Shown here piece after piece: positions 46,924-57,249 of a stretch of DNA of 64,000 nucleotides. A model generated the notes under the pieces. It did no database searches. It saw only the letters and a program-made list of their open reading frames with translations, and was not told where the DNA came from. Made by a program: the position numbers and the translations under genes. Location of the stretch: assembly GCA_037974665.1 (NCBI GenBank), contig CM075769.1:24553139-24617138 (forward strand). Reading direction: 5' to 3'. The stretch is from Ehretia macrophylla (lineage: Eukaryota; Streptophyta; Magnoliopsida; Boraginales; Ehretiaceae). Each line of letters starts with the position of its first letter. Within the stretch, counting starts at the first letter, position 1.

Positions 46924-49900
46924 TGTGACACCCTGACCCGAGCATATAGGTCATTTTATTAATTTGAATATATTTGTATGCATTAATTGACATATTTCTT
47001 GATTTATATGCATTTGATTCGTTTATGCACACTTTCATTATTTTACGTGTACTTGTGTGTTTTAATTATAATTGGAAATAATAAAATCCTACCAAAATTA
47101 GCAATTAAACTAGTTAGAACCTAACTAAATGGAAAACTAGTAGATAAGTATTTAGTTAGGGGCAAGTTAGTTATTAGGTTTATATATCTTTTATAATACA
47201 TACATATTATATACACACTCACACAAAACAGAAACACATAAACACACACACCACACAAACGACACATACATACACATACACACAAACATACGCTGAAAAC
47301 ACACACACACATACACGGCTGAAATTAAGGAGGAAGAAAAAGAAGAAAAGAAGAAGGGAAAAGGAAGAAAAGAGAAGATTAAGCTTGTTCTAGCCAAGAA
47401 TAGGTGAATGTTTGCATCTTTTGAGCTTATCTTTGAGTTATTATTGAAAGCATGTTTGTGTGTATGTTAAATAAAGTTGATTAAAGTCTTGATTTAGCTA
47501 GTTGGGTAGCTTAACATGAAGATATTATGATGATTGTGTATTATTTGCTAGTTAAATATGAAGTTTTGGTTATATTTGTTGTTATTGTAAAGTGGTAAAA
47601 ATTGATGAATGATGCATAGATTGTGTTTGTTTTAATGATTGATAGAGATGTCTTGAGTTCAAAAGTGCAAAGCCAAAGCTATAGAGTCATGAAGTGCAAG
47701 CTAAACTAGGTGTAAGAGTTAATCCAAACAATGGACAAACCACTGTCCCTGTCTTTTGAAGCTCTTTTGACCTAGCAAACGTGCTCGAAACTTAACTAAA
47801 TTTATCACAAAAGCTAGATTAGGCAGTTTAGAACAAATGTTGATTTATAGGGTTAAGCCTAATTATAACGTTTTAGGCCTCCGATTTAGCCATTTCCGAA
47901 ATGTGTCTGGGAAAATCGCTGGTGCAGGACAGTTAAGCACAGTCGTACGAAAATGGTTGTATCTTGAGGAATTTGGATCAGAATTGAGTTCCGTTTGGTT
48001 CTAAGATCATCTACACTCGAACGGATACGATTATATGTAAAAATCAAAAAATTTGGAGGTCAATAGAGTGGGTAATGAATTTGATATAGTTAAGGTTCTA
48101 TTTGAAGATTTGGAAATGGACATGTTTTCATGGGGTTCTACTTGCTAGGTGTTGTATTGCATATCTATCTTGTATATTAAAGTTCATAAGTGAATAAGAG
48201 CATTCCTTGATGGTTTTAGAAGTTTTATGGTTATTTTCATGTTAGACCAAAGATTAGTTAGTAATGTAGATATTGAAGACCAAGTGTTTGATTATTTGCT
48301 TGAATGAAGTGAATGAGGATGGGATTATGCTTAGTATGACTTATGAACTAAGAATTGGATAAGAAATTCAAGTAAGTTATGCATATGTTGTCGGACCCTT
48401 TATGCTACTTTAGAATTCTTGTGTCATTGATGACTAGTTAGGCTTAGAACTTCTTGTTCAATAATTTTTAGAAGTTTTGATCTCTAGTATGTGATATGCA
48501 ATAATTGGATAAGTTAAAGTTAAATACCTAGTTAGTTAGTTAAGATTTTGGTGATTTAGAGGTATTTTGAAGCTATTGTATTTAATAAGCATTGGATTAA
48601 GCCTAATTGCAAGTTTTGGAGTTAGAAAATACCTAAGTATGTAGAATGTAATGTATGGTAATGTGTTTTAGAGCGCATTTTAGTAGTTAAGTTGGGGATT
48701 GTTTAAATTAAGTTGTTAAAAGTCCAACCTAGTTGGTACTATGAAGGTAATGGTAGCCAAGTGAACCAAAGAATGATGGAACCATAAGTAATGCTAGCTA
48801 GAAAGAGTTATGAGCATTAGTGAACTAAATGCATACTAGCTTAATTTTCATGAAGATAAAGTGATGCTTAAGTGTTGGTTGCTAGCTAGATTTTCCTTGT
48901 TTAAATGTTGTAGTGTCTTGTTATTATGTTGTGTATGATATATATGATGATTCATGTGTAGTAGAGCTTTGAAAAAACATGAGTTACGAAATCTGGAAAA
49001 ATTGGACAGATTTGCATGCCTGTGTTGTAGGACCAATTTTTCCTAGCAAATGTTGACGAAATTAGCTGAATTTTGGACATGTTGTAGTAGATTCATAGTA
49101 GAACAAAACTGTATTCCTAAGGCTTGGCCAAATTCTATCTCTAAGTACTTGTTTTGTGTTGGTTTCTGAGAGGAATGTGATTAGGCATGAGCTGGACAGT
49201 TTTCCCTAGCTGCAGTCATCGTGACTTTTTCCCCCTTCCCCTTTGCCTTGTGCTTATAGTTTATAATTTATAGATAAGAGTAATTTTAATGAGAAGTGTT
49301 ATAGTTGTAGCCTTGGTTGTGTTGTTAATTAGTGGAATGAAGAGAACGTATGGTTAGGAGACTTTTAAGGTAGTAAATGTTTGGAAGTTGTTGCTAATTA
49401 TAGATTAAATAATTATTGAACTTGTATTAGATTAATATGTAATTAGCACTAGTTGTTTCTATTGTATCTCTTCCATTGATTACTACTTCATGTGAGATAA
49501 CTTTATATGTGAACTAGAGGCTCTATTGATTGGATAATTTGCTATGTTTAAAGTGTTCAACTTGGATTCAAGGATGTGTAACGAAATGTAAGAATTAGTT
49601 GTTAATATCTAAAGTTAACTTTTGCCAATAGTTACTAGCCTTACTCATTTCATATGTGCCACTGTTCACCAACCAATGTTAGTTATTTGTATGACTACCT
49701 GAACTATGTAATAATGTGGAATCAACAAGTGATTGTATAGCTTCTATTGTTGTGGGTTGAGACTGCATGTTAGTTAAAGTTAGAATTGCTATAATCAATT
49801 GTTAAAAGTGTTACACTTATATGAATAACTAGGGGTTTGCACATTTGAGCGGATTCAAAGAGGTTTGGAGTAAGACTAAGCTATACCCTTATAGGTTTGG

Positions 49901-50953
49901 TAAAGGTGAGGGAGTCTTCACCTCTTTTATGCATCTTAACTTAATTTATTGTTTCTAAATTGAATTATTTAGTAATTGATAAAGTTTATATGTAGTATTT
50001 TACTTGCTATCTTGAGTCTTTTCGTGTTATTTGTGATTAACTGCGAGGGCGGCCTACTTTGTCGTTCCTCTTATATGGTATTTGATATATTTGGCTCTCG
50101 TGATCTTGACTCGGGATTGCACAACCTTTTCAGACATGGTAGCGTCGAGAAACACGGGCGGCGTCGGGCTTGCAGTGCTCCCTCGACTACCATGGTGCCT
50201 ATTCCCTTTCTCTCGCTGAGTATACTCCACAACCTCAAAGGCATGGTTCACCTGCTGGGCATATGGACCTACCTCAGGAGAAAGGGTCGTAGGATTAGGG
50301 TACATCCAGAGTACACCATTTTGGAGAAATAAGGGTTTTGCCGGTACTTTCTTGAAGATCTTGGCTCGTGGCTCGTGATTGAAGACAAATGTTGAACCGT
50401 ATCCTTTTTATACGTGGTTAAATACTTGTCTAATTAGCTTTGTTATTTTGTGTTGTATATGTTATATCCTTGTTGCATTTCATGAAAGCATTCCTCAGTA
50501 TGCTGCATCACCTCCCTCACTGAGTATACTTGTTGTATGCTCACCATCGGGTCTAACACCTTTTAGGATCAGTGCTATCAGAGGTAGAAAAGAAGGCTCG
50601 AGAGTTTCATGATTGACTATGCTGGCTTACGTGGATTGTCATTGAATTCAGTTTTGTAATTGTAAAGTTAAGTTTAGAATGTATTGATAGTTATGAATGG
50701 CTTGTAATGTTTTATTAACTTGTAATCTTTATTTTGTTGTCTAGTTGACTTGCATGCTTGTAAGGATGAAATGGATTGAGGTTGTGGATTATGTTCTTGT
50801 GGTTATATGTTGATGTTTGTAGGTTTCTAGACAGTCCTATATAGGGGAAACTCCGTTCGTTTTTCCCTAAATTTCATGCCCGGGGTTTGGAATTGGGTTG
50901 ATGATAGTATGTTTAATAGAAGTCCCGGTCTTGTGAGGGATTGGGGCGTTACA
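46924..50953 (+). mobile_element. Solo LTR, family H (4.03 kb), inserted in reverse transcriptase
   Basis: Starts TGTGACACCCTGACCCG and ends GGGGCGTTACA, flanked by perfect ATCTT duplications (46919-46923 and 50954-50958). No internal domain. A CA-rich microsatellite lies at about 47205-47320. Donor-like G|GTGA sites are at 47403 and 49905. Segments around 49813-49872 and the 3' end are closely related to family B, while the first half is not. Confidence 0.88.
50045..50566 (+). promoter_or_regulatory. Conserved module H1-H2-H3 plus acceptor-like site (family H)
   Basis: H1 (50045-50070): arms GAGGGCGGC and GTCGTTCCTC, loop CTACTTT. An H2 pair (CATGGTAGCGTCGAG and CTCGACTACCATG) lies at about 50135-50195. 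H3 (50522-50542): arms GAGTATAC and GTATGCTC, loop TTGTT, after CCTCACT. CTTTTAG|G ends at 50566, 24 nt after H3. Confidence 0.6.
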
Positions 50954-51700
50954 ATCTTTGTCTTCTTCTGCAGAAGCTTCAAGAACATCAATTGTATGCC
51001 AAATTCAGTAAGTATAAGTTTTGGCTTCAACAAGTGTCCTTTCTAGGTCATAGCATTTCCCAGCAGGGTATCATGATGGATCCTGCTAAGGTTGAGGTTG
51101 TTTCATCCTAGAAGAGGTCGGAGAATGTAATAGAGGTTCGTAGCTTTCTCAGTTTGACGGGTTACTACCGCAGGTTTATGAAAGAATTTTGAAAGGTTGC
51201 AGGATCTCTATCAAAGCTAACCGAGAAGAGTACTAGTTTCGATTGGAATGGAAGTTGTGAGAACAGTTTCCAGGGAATGAAGAAGAGTTTGACTTCAGCC
51301 CCAGTTCTTGCATTGCCAGAAGGGAATCAAAACTTTGTTATCTACAGCGATGCTTCTAGAGAGGGTTTGGGATGTGTTCTGATGCAGAATGGTCGAGTGA
51401 TTGCTTATGCCTCTCGAAACTTAAAGCAATACGAGGGCAATTATCCAACTCATGATCTAGAGTTGGCGGCTATTGTGTTTGCTTTGAAAAAGTGGTGCCA
51501 TTATCTTTGGGGAAATAGGTTCGAAATCTTTACGGACCATAAGAGTTTAAAATACTTGTTTTTATCAAAAGAAGTTGAACATGAGGCAAAGACGGTGGAT
51601 GGAGCTACTTGATGATTATAATTTCTCAATCAACTATGTGTCAGGAAAGGCGAATGTAGTAGCAGACGCCCTTAACCGGAAGGCTAGTATTGCTTGTACG
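50954..51700 (+). pseudogene. Reverse transcriptase 3' part and RNase H of family E pol
   Basis: Continues the RT thumb region with QEHQLYAKFSKYKFW, VSFLGHSISQQGI and SLTGYYRRFMKEF. RNase H follows: [18 protein letters not shown] (first catalytic Asp), [19 protein letters not shown] (Glu) and [11 protein letters not shown] (second Asp). In-frame stops occur in the link (near 51111 and 51191) and a frame change near 51575, where YVSGKANVVADALNRK then continues. Non-functional. Confidence 0.88.
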
Positions 51701-52273
51701 ACGGTCAAGGAATGGGAGTTACTAGAGGAGGCTAGTATGTGGAAGCCGAAGTTGACTCAAGTGAGTATTTTGTTTGCAAACTTGCAGATTCAACCATTAT
51801 TGTTGTCACGGATCCGAGAAGCTCAGCAGTTAGATCAGCGGCTTCAAAAGATCTCTGAGGGTAAATCTAGTTTCAAGTTACACGAGGATGGTGTGTTGCG
51901 GTTTCGTGGTTGAGTTTGTGTTCCGGATGATTCGAATTTGAGAAGGGAAGTCTTAGAGAAAGCTTATAACTCTGAGTACACAATCCATTGGGGCGGGAAC
52001 AGGATGTACCGAGACTTGAAACAACATTGTTGGTGGAACATCGTGAGAAGAGATATGACAGAGTTTGTATCTCAGTGTTTGACTTGCCAAAGGGTCGAAG
52101 CAGAGCATCAACGACCGGCAGGTTTGCTGCAGCCATTGATAATTCCCTAGTGGAAGTTGGAACATGTGACTATGGACTTTGTCACAGACTTGCCGAGATC
52201 ACCAAAGGGCTGTGATGCAGTATAGGTTGTGGTTGATCAGTTAACCAAGACTACTCACTTTATTGCAATAAAG
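51701..52273 (+). pseudogene. Integrase N-terminal part of family E pol, truncated
   Basis: The HHCC zinc-binding region is seen as IHWGGNRMYRDLKQHCWW...CLTCQRVEAEHQRPAG. The catalytic-core start follows, with LEHVTMDFVTDLPRS (first catalytic Asp) and DQLTKTTHFIAIK. Stops and a frame change occur near 51913 and 52150. The DDE core is cut off at about 52273 by unrelated sequence. Confidence 0.85.
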
Positions 52274-52398
52274 AACTAGAACCGGCCAACCCAGCTGGAC
52301 GATGGGGTCGATCAGTTCTATCGACAGCCACAAACAAAATCCACCGGTCTATGGAACCGGTCGACCCCATCATCCGGCTAGGTTGGCTGGTTCTAGTT
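52274..52398. repeat. 48-bp inverted repeat rich in CCGGCCAACC motifs
   Basis: Left arm 52274-52321 and right arm 52351-52398 match at about 41 of 48 positions around a 29-base spacer; the arms start AACTAGAACCRGCCAACC. Related units recur at 54313-54475. The left arm begins exactly where integrase homology ends, so it may be the end of an inserted element. Confidence 0.8.
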
Positions 52399-53080
52399 TT
52401 TTACAAAATTTTCAAGTACTGTGTGGTTCTTACGGTAGAAAATCATTACGCTTTCATCTTTGCCAAACATCAAATATGTAGTTCACATAAAATGTAATAA
52501 GAAAGAACTAAAATAGTGCTGTAATATTTTGCAAATATCTCATTGAAAGCTAAACCTATAGTAGTCAGTAGACAATAGTTATATGTGGCTTCCAAAATGG
52601 TCAAAATCCAGAAGGCATGAACTCATAAACGCATCATACCTAGTGAGAGAAGATGGTGGGTTACAGTGAGTAGAGGTAAAAATAGGAGAACAACTTCATG
52701 ATTTATGTCAAACATACAAGCAAGAAACATGAAAGAGATGAACAAGTTCAAATTCGTACCTTGAGATGGATAAGTGGATGACTTTGGCACATGAAGAAGT
52801 GGCTTGCAGCGGTTGAAGAATAAGATGAAATGTGTAGGGTAAAAGTTTTCTAGAACGTTATTAATATTTAGGTGGGTTTTGGGAGTTAAACTTAAGCGGG
52901 AGTTTGGTTTGATTTTTCATTGTTGGGATAATAGGGGATGTGGCAAAAAGTGTTTGCTTTGGTAAAATTATTATTGAGAATAATTTGATAAGTTCTTAGA
53001 AATGTTATTTTATTATGTTCAATTTAGATTCAATATTTATAAGAATGTTGAACCAGTTTTTAATAATACCCTAACTAACA
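52399..53080. other. AT-rich sequence, probable decayed copy of the transposon-gene 5' region
   Basis: TTTGCCAAACATCAAAT (near 52463) and ATGGTGGGTTACAGTGAGTAG (near 52652) parallel TTTGCCAAACATCAAAT (54581) and ATGGTTCACACAGTGAGTAG (54687) further right. This suggests a deleted, older copy of the same mobile unit. No open gene is present. Confidence 0.4.
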
Positions 53081-53640
53081 AAAAAAATATAAAACAAAGT
53101 GTACAAATAACGATATATTTTGTATACTTTTATTAATACAAGAGTAAAAAGATAATTAACTTTATATCAATAAAGAAAATAAATTTATTTTTATAATTTA
53201 TAATTCTTAACTTGACACTTCAAAATTACAAACTTAAATTTATTATTTTTTTATTAAATTAAAAATTATTTACTTCTTTTTATTTCATGTGTACTTTTAT
53301 TTTCATTCTAATTTTCTTTTCTTTTTCTACTGATTTTTTTTTTGTTTTATTATAATTTATTTTTTTTATAAAACAAAATGTACAGATAACGATATATTTT
53401 GTACACTTTTACTAATACAAGAATAATATTGATATTTAACATTATATCAATAATGAAAATAAATTTATTTTTATAATTTATAAATCTTAACTTGACACTT
53501 CAAAATTACAAACTTCAATTTATTATTGTTTTGTAAAATTAAAAATTAAAAATAAAATTCATTTCATTTTATTTTACTTTTATTTTCATTGTATTTTTAT
53601 TTTCTTTTTCTATTTCTTATTTTTTTATCATAATTTTTTT
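53081..53640. repeat. Two tandem AT-rich units, period about 279 bp
   Basis: The block GTACAAATAACGATATATTT (53101) recurs as GTACAGATAACGATATATTT (53380), together with the following CTTGACACTTCAAAATTAC segment. Confidence 0.75.
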
Positions 53641-53641
53641 A

Positions 53642-53712
53642 ACCTAAACCCTAAACCCTAAACCTTAAACCCTAAATCCTAACCCCTAAACCCTAAACTT
53701 AAACCCTAAACC
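53642..53712. repeat. Interstitial telomere-like repeat (CCCTAAA type)
   Basis: About ten degenerate heptamers of CCTAAAC/CCCTAAA, including variants CCTTAAA, CCTAAAT and ACCCCTAAA. This is the plant telomere motif at an internal site, or an AACCCTAAA microsatellite. Confidence 0.85.
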
Positions 53713-54312
53713 AATTCTAAAAGAAGATAGGTCTCACCACTCAATATTAATTCACAAAAGTATAAATTAAGAGGATTGAGATGAGTAGAGAATTTGAGAT
53801 TGAAAGATAAACATTAAAATTTTATTTGTTTAACAACCTTAACAAAAGTACACACACCTATATATATATATGTATTTCTTATAGCAATGGACTAGAAAAG
53901 TGGTTAAATGTACTTCTTTAAAGTAATACATATAGTTGTTCCACAAAATTTGTTTGTCACATAGTTGTTTCGTAAATGTTTACATAAATTTTAATACTTT
54001 AATTTTATTTGTTTTATGCTCAAGACAAGCATTTGCTAAAGAGAAGTTATACAAACTATAGGCTAATTTCCAAAATTGTATTATATCTACAAATGCAAGT
54101 GCCTTGCCCCATTTTTTTTTGCTTGAGATATTTCAATCTCTTTTTACAACTTATAAATTGTGGATTTTAAGCAATTGTCCCATGTGTTGCTATAGGCTAG
54201 ATATTCTACTAACAATGAAAAGATAAATAACTTTATAAGGATTTAGTGTAGTTGTTGCTTCTTACTCTTATTTGTACTAATTAAGAATATCAATTTTTTT
54301 TTTTAAAGCAGT
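53713..54312. other. AT-rich spacer, no gene seen
   Basis: Nothing recognisable between the telomere-like tract and the CCGG-rich units. Confidence 0.5.
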
Positions 54313-54475
54313 AGAGTCGGCAAACCCTGCTGGACGATGGGGTCAACCGCTACCACTGATCGATAAAAAAATATTTAACCGGCCAACCCAGCCGGTCGAT
54401 GCCATCGACCGTCCCCAACATAAGGAACTGATCGATAGAACCAGATAACCTAACCGGTTGAGGCCATCGACCGGC
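54313..54475. repeat. Three diverged CCGG-rich units related to the 52274 inverted repeat
   Basis: Units GGCAAACCCTGCTGGACGAT, CCGGCCAACCCAGCCGGTCG and a third around AACCTAACCGGTTGAGG share the GGCCAACCCAGC(C/T)GG core of the 52274 arms. Confidence 0.65.
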
Positions 54476-54686
54476 ATCAGAAAGTCTTGACGGGCAATGA
54501 CTTAAAATTGCTCTTTGGCAGTCTGATTTATTTTCAAACACTCTGTTGGAAAAACCCTCTCTAAAAGTATGAAAATCCCTTTTGCCAAACATCAAATTTT
54601 ACCGATTAAACTTATTTTTAACTGCATAAACACACTTCTTGGACATCAAAACCCTAGTTTTCACTGATTTTTATAAGACTTTCAAC

Positions 54687-55960
54687 ATGGTTCACACAGT
54701 GAGTAGAGGTTCATCATCTAAGAAGAATCAAGAAGTGTCATCTTCAAGAGGGACTTCTACTCAAAGAATACGCGACAAATTCAAAAAGTATAGTGTGATA
54801 GCTGGCAAACCAATTGTGGATTCTTTTTTTGAAGGTGCTGATATTATTGAATGCTTAGAATTTCAAGGCTGGAAAACATTCATACATCTAGAATGTCCTA
54901 TGCACAATGAGTTAGTTAGAGAATTCTATTTCTTGTTTAAAGAAAGTCCTAATCACAGTTTGATTTCAATTGTTAGAGGAAAATAAATTCATTTAACTAA
55001 AGACTATTTAGCAAATCTGTTTGATCTTTCTCCAACTGGGCAGAAGTACTATAATGCTAAAGGATGGCCAGACATACATGTAAATGATAAGGATGCTATG
55101 ATTACGATGGTATGGGTAGGGATTGATAATGGTCTGAACTGTGATACCCCTTATGATCGTGAAATGACTAGTTGAAATAGGCTATTGTTGCACATTGTCA
55201 TTGACTTAGTTATGCCTAGAGATGGTCATGATGGTCGGGTACATATATGTGACGCCTATACTATGTATATGATCAATGCAAGAAAGAAAATTCATCTTCC
55301 CTATTTGATGCTATCTCACATGTGGCACATTAGGACCAGAATCATGTGTCTCGCATATGGAATGGTGCTAACTTAGATATTTGACGACCATGAAGTTCCA
55401 CTGCCTAATGTTGGTAGATTTTTTCCTAGTTGGGGGTTTAATAAGTCGGCTATGAAACGCTTGGGTTTATTTATCTATGAAGGCAGAATATATAAGCTCA
55501 ATGACGTTGAGGAATTATTTGAAGCTGAAGAAATTGCTATAATTGGGGAACCAAGAAAAAATCAAGGAAAAATGTGAAAGGAAAATGAAAAAAACTAGCT
55601 ATCGAGGAAGAACCTGACACAGACAATGAATATAATCAGATGGATGTCGATTCCGTTGATGAAGGAAATGAAGAAGAAAGAGCTATTCAAGCAACCCTAA
55701 GAGAAAGAACAGATGCGGTTGAAAGGGAACGAAGGAAATGTATTGGGTCAAGTAACAGTGTTCCTCAGTTAAACACCCAGTCACCATTTGACATGAATCT
55801 CCTAATCTCTGCCCTTGAAGATTGCTTTGAAGATCGCATTACCGAAATGGAAAGGAGAGTCAAATACATCTTTCCCAAAGAAATAAAGCCTCTTAAACAA
55901 CAAATGTCAAATATCAGTTCATGCGTGGATTCGTATAATCATTGGATTATTGAGAAATGA
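54687..55960 (+). pseudogene. Pseudogene of a plant transposon-associated protein ('putative plant transposon protein' type)
   Basis: From ATG 54687 the frame reads a Ser/Lys-rich start (MVHTVSRGSSSKKNQE). It then has LEFQGWKTFIHLECPMHNEL, VREFYFLF, VRGK, HIRTRIMCLAYGMVLT and FDDHEVPLPNVGRFF, which resemble the domain annotated as 'putative plant transposon protein' near plant retroelements and DNA transposons. In-frame stops follow residue 100 (near 54984) and occur near 55173, 55374 and 55576. A frame change in an A-rich stretch near 55580 leads to an acidic, then coiled tail (55640-55960: DVDSVDEGNEEE...MERRVKYIF). The biochemical role of the family is unknown to me. The CCGG-rich units just upstream may be part of the same mobile unit. 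Confidence 0.6.
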
Positions 55961-57249
55961 TATGATCCACCTCTGATGCCAAGCACATGGGAACATGATA
56001 AAAGAAGTCTTGAGCAAAATAAGGATAGTTCTGATGAAGACACAACTGCCTAGACCTCTTGCCTATACCAATCCTTTTTTTGAATATATTAGCTTGTTGA
56101 TTGCTTAAGCTTTCAAAAACCTTCATGGATCCCAGTTTCTTACTTTGCAAAATATGACCATTTGGTGATGGTTTTTTTTTTTTTGTTATGTCGCATGGTT
56201 AGTCCATAATTGCTTACTTTTTCTATCTTTTATGAGATTACATTATGACTTGTACTCGTGCTAATATTGTTATATGCTCAATTATTCACTAATGCACTAA
56301 CTCAGGAAAAATAATATATTCTTGATTGATACAAATGTCGAAAATACCTTGAGATGATATTTTGGTGACCTCCCAATATCGTGCTACTTATTCTAAGAAT
56401 GTCAATGTGAATCTATTCAAGTGATATGTGGATCTCTTTGTATACTATAAATTGTGCTATATGGAAATGTCTTCAATGCTTAGAGTATGCAATGAGACTT
56501 TGAATGCAATGTGTTTGTAATCCTACTTGTGCATGCTCTAAGGGGAGATTCCATTGTGATGTTAACTTCTATGTAGGCGCTTGTATTTCATAAAGAATAT
56601 GATCTAGTACACTCATTGCAATATAGGCATCATTCTGATGGATGAAATTTACAAAGGTAGAGACTAAAATCTTCCTACGATCTCTCTTAGAAATAGGAAA
56701 CTTGAGACTTACCCGACGCATCTTCTTAAGAATATTACTATGAATTATAATATTTTCAGTCGTCATTATCATATAATCCTGTACCGTCGTAAAATAAGGG
56801 ATTATATAAAAAACTAGGCTGTTCTGCATAGACGCGATCCAGCTTTTATTGCTGATCAACCGAATCAGACTTTTCAAACTCTCAAATTTTGTTTGCTAGA
56901 ACTTAAAGCAGACAGAGGCAACATCGAAACATTCCTTATCAGTGATGAAATGAGAAACGGAAGTGCATGTGCTCATGCACACCAGTTGAAAAAGCCAAGT
57001 CCCTTTTGTTAGCGAAGCACCTCGCCATGAGAATCTAGCTTTGCTAACACTCGTCTAAGTCTTGAAACCTTCACGCTGGGGTTGATGGTGTTGGCTAAAA
57101 AAAGGGCCAGCCTAGTAAACTCGACAAGTGGTAAGGTCAGTACTTTTCCTATCATATGATTATGCGGGTAGTCGCCCTAAAGCCTGCCTTGACATCGATA
57201 AGAACTACTCTTTGTTTACAGCCATCCTTGTGAAATACTTAAGCCAGAA
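55961..57249. other. Intergenic; one unidentified minus-strand frame remnant
   Basis: A 102-codon minus-strand frame (56569-56877) includes VSLKFPISKRDRRKILVST. Further right on the same strand, near 57020-57120, a short in-frame stretch resembles protein sequence (SVKVSRLRRVLAKLDSHGEV) but is broken by stops. It may be a decayed gene that I do not recognise. Nothing else was found. Confidence 0.3.

Larger units (their letters stand above)
44011..52273 (+). mobile_element. Family E Ty3/gypsy (Tekay/Del-like) internal region, degenerate and truncated
   Basis: After the 5' LTR comes primer-binding site TGGTATCAAAGC (44015-44026). The order gag - protease - reverse transcriptase - RNase H - integrase is that of Ty3/gypsy. 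Pol is split by solo LTR H (46924-50953). Homology ends within integrase at about 52273, where an inverted repeat begins; the integrase C-terminus, any chromodomain and the 3' LTR are not in the window. Confidence 0.85.

Noticed and set aside
47121..47397. Cys/Val-rich frames resembling a small secreted protein
   Set aside because: Antisense translation of CA-rich microsatellite sequence.
56569..56877. 102-codon minus-strand frame considered as a viral or host gene fragment
   Set aside because: I could not match it to a family by motif. Flanking stops suggest decay, so it is noted only as unidentified.
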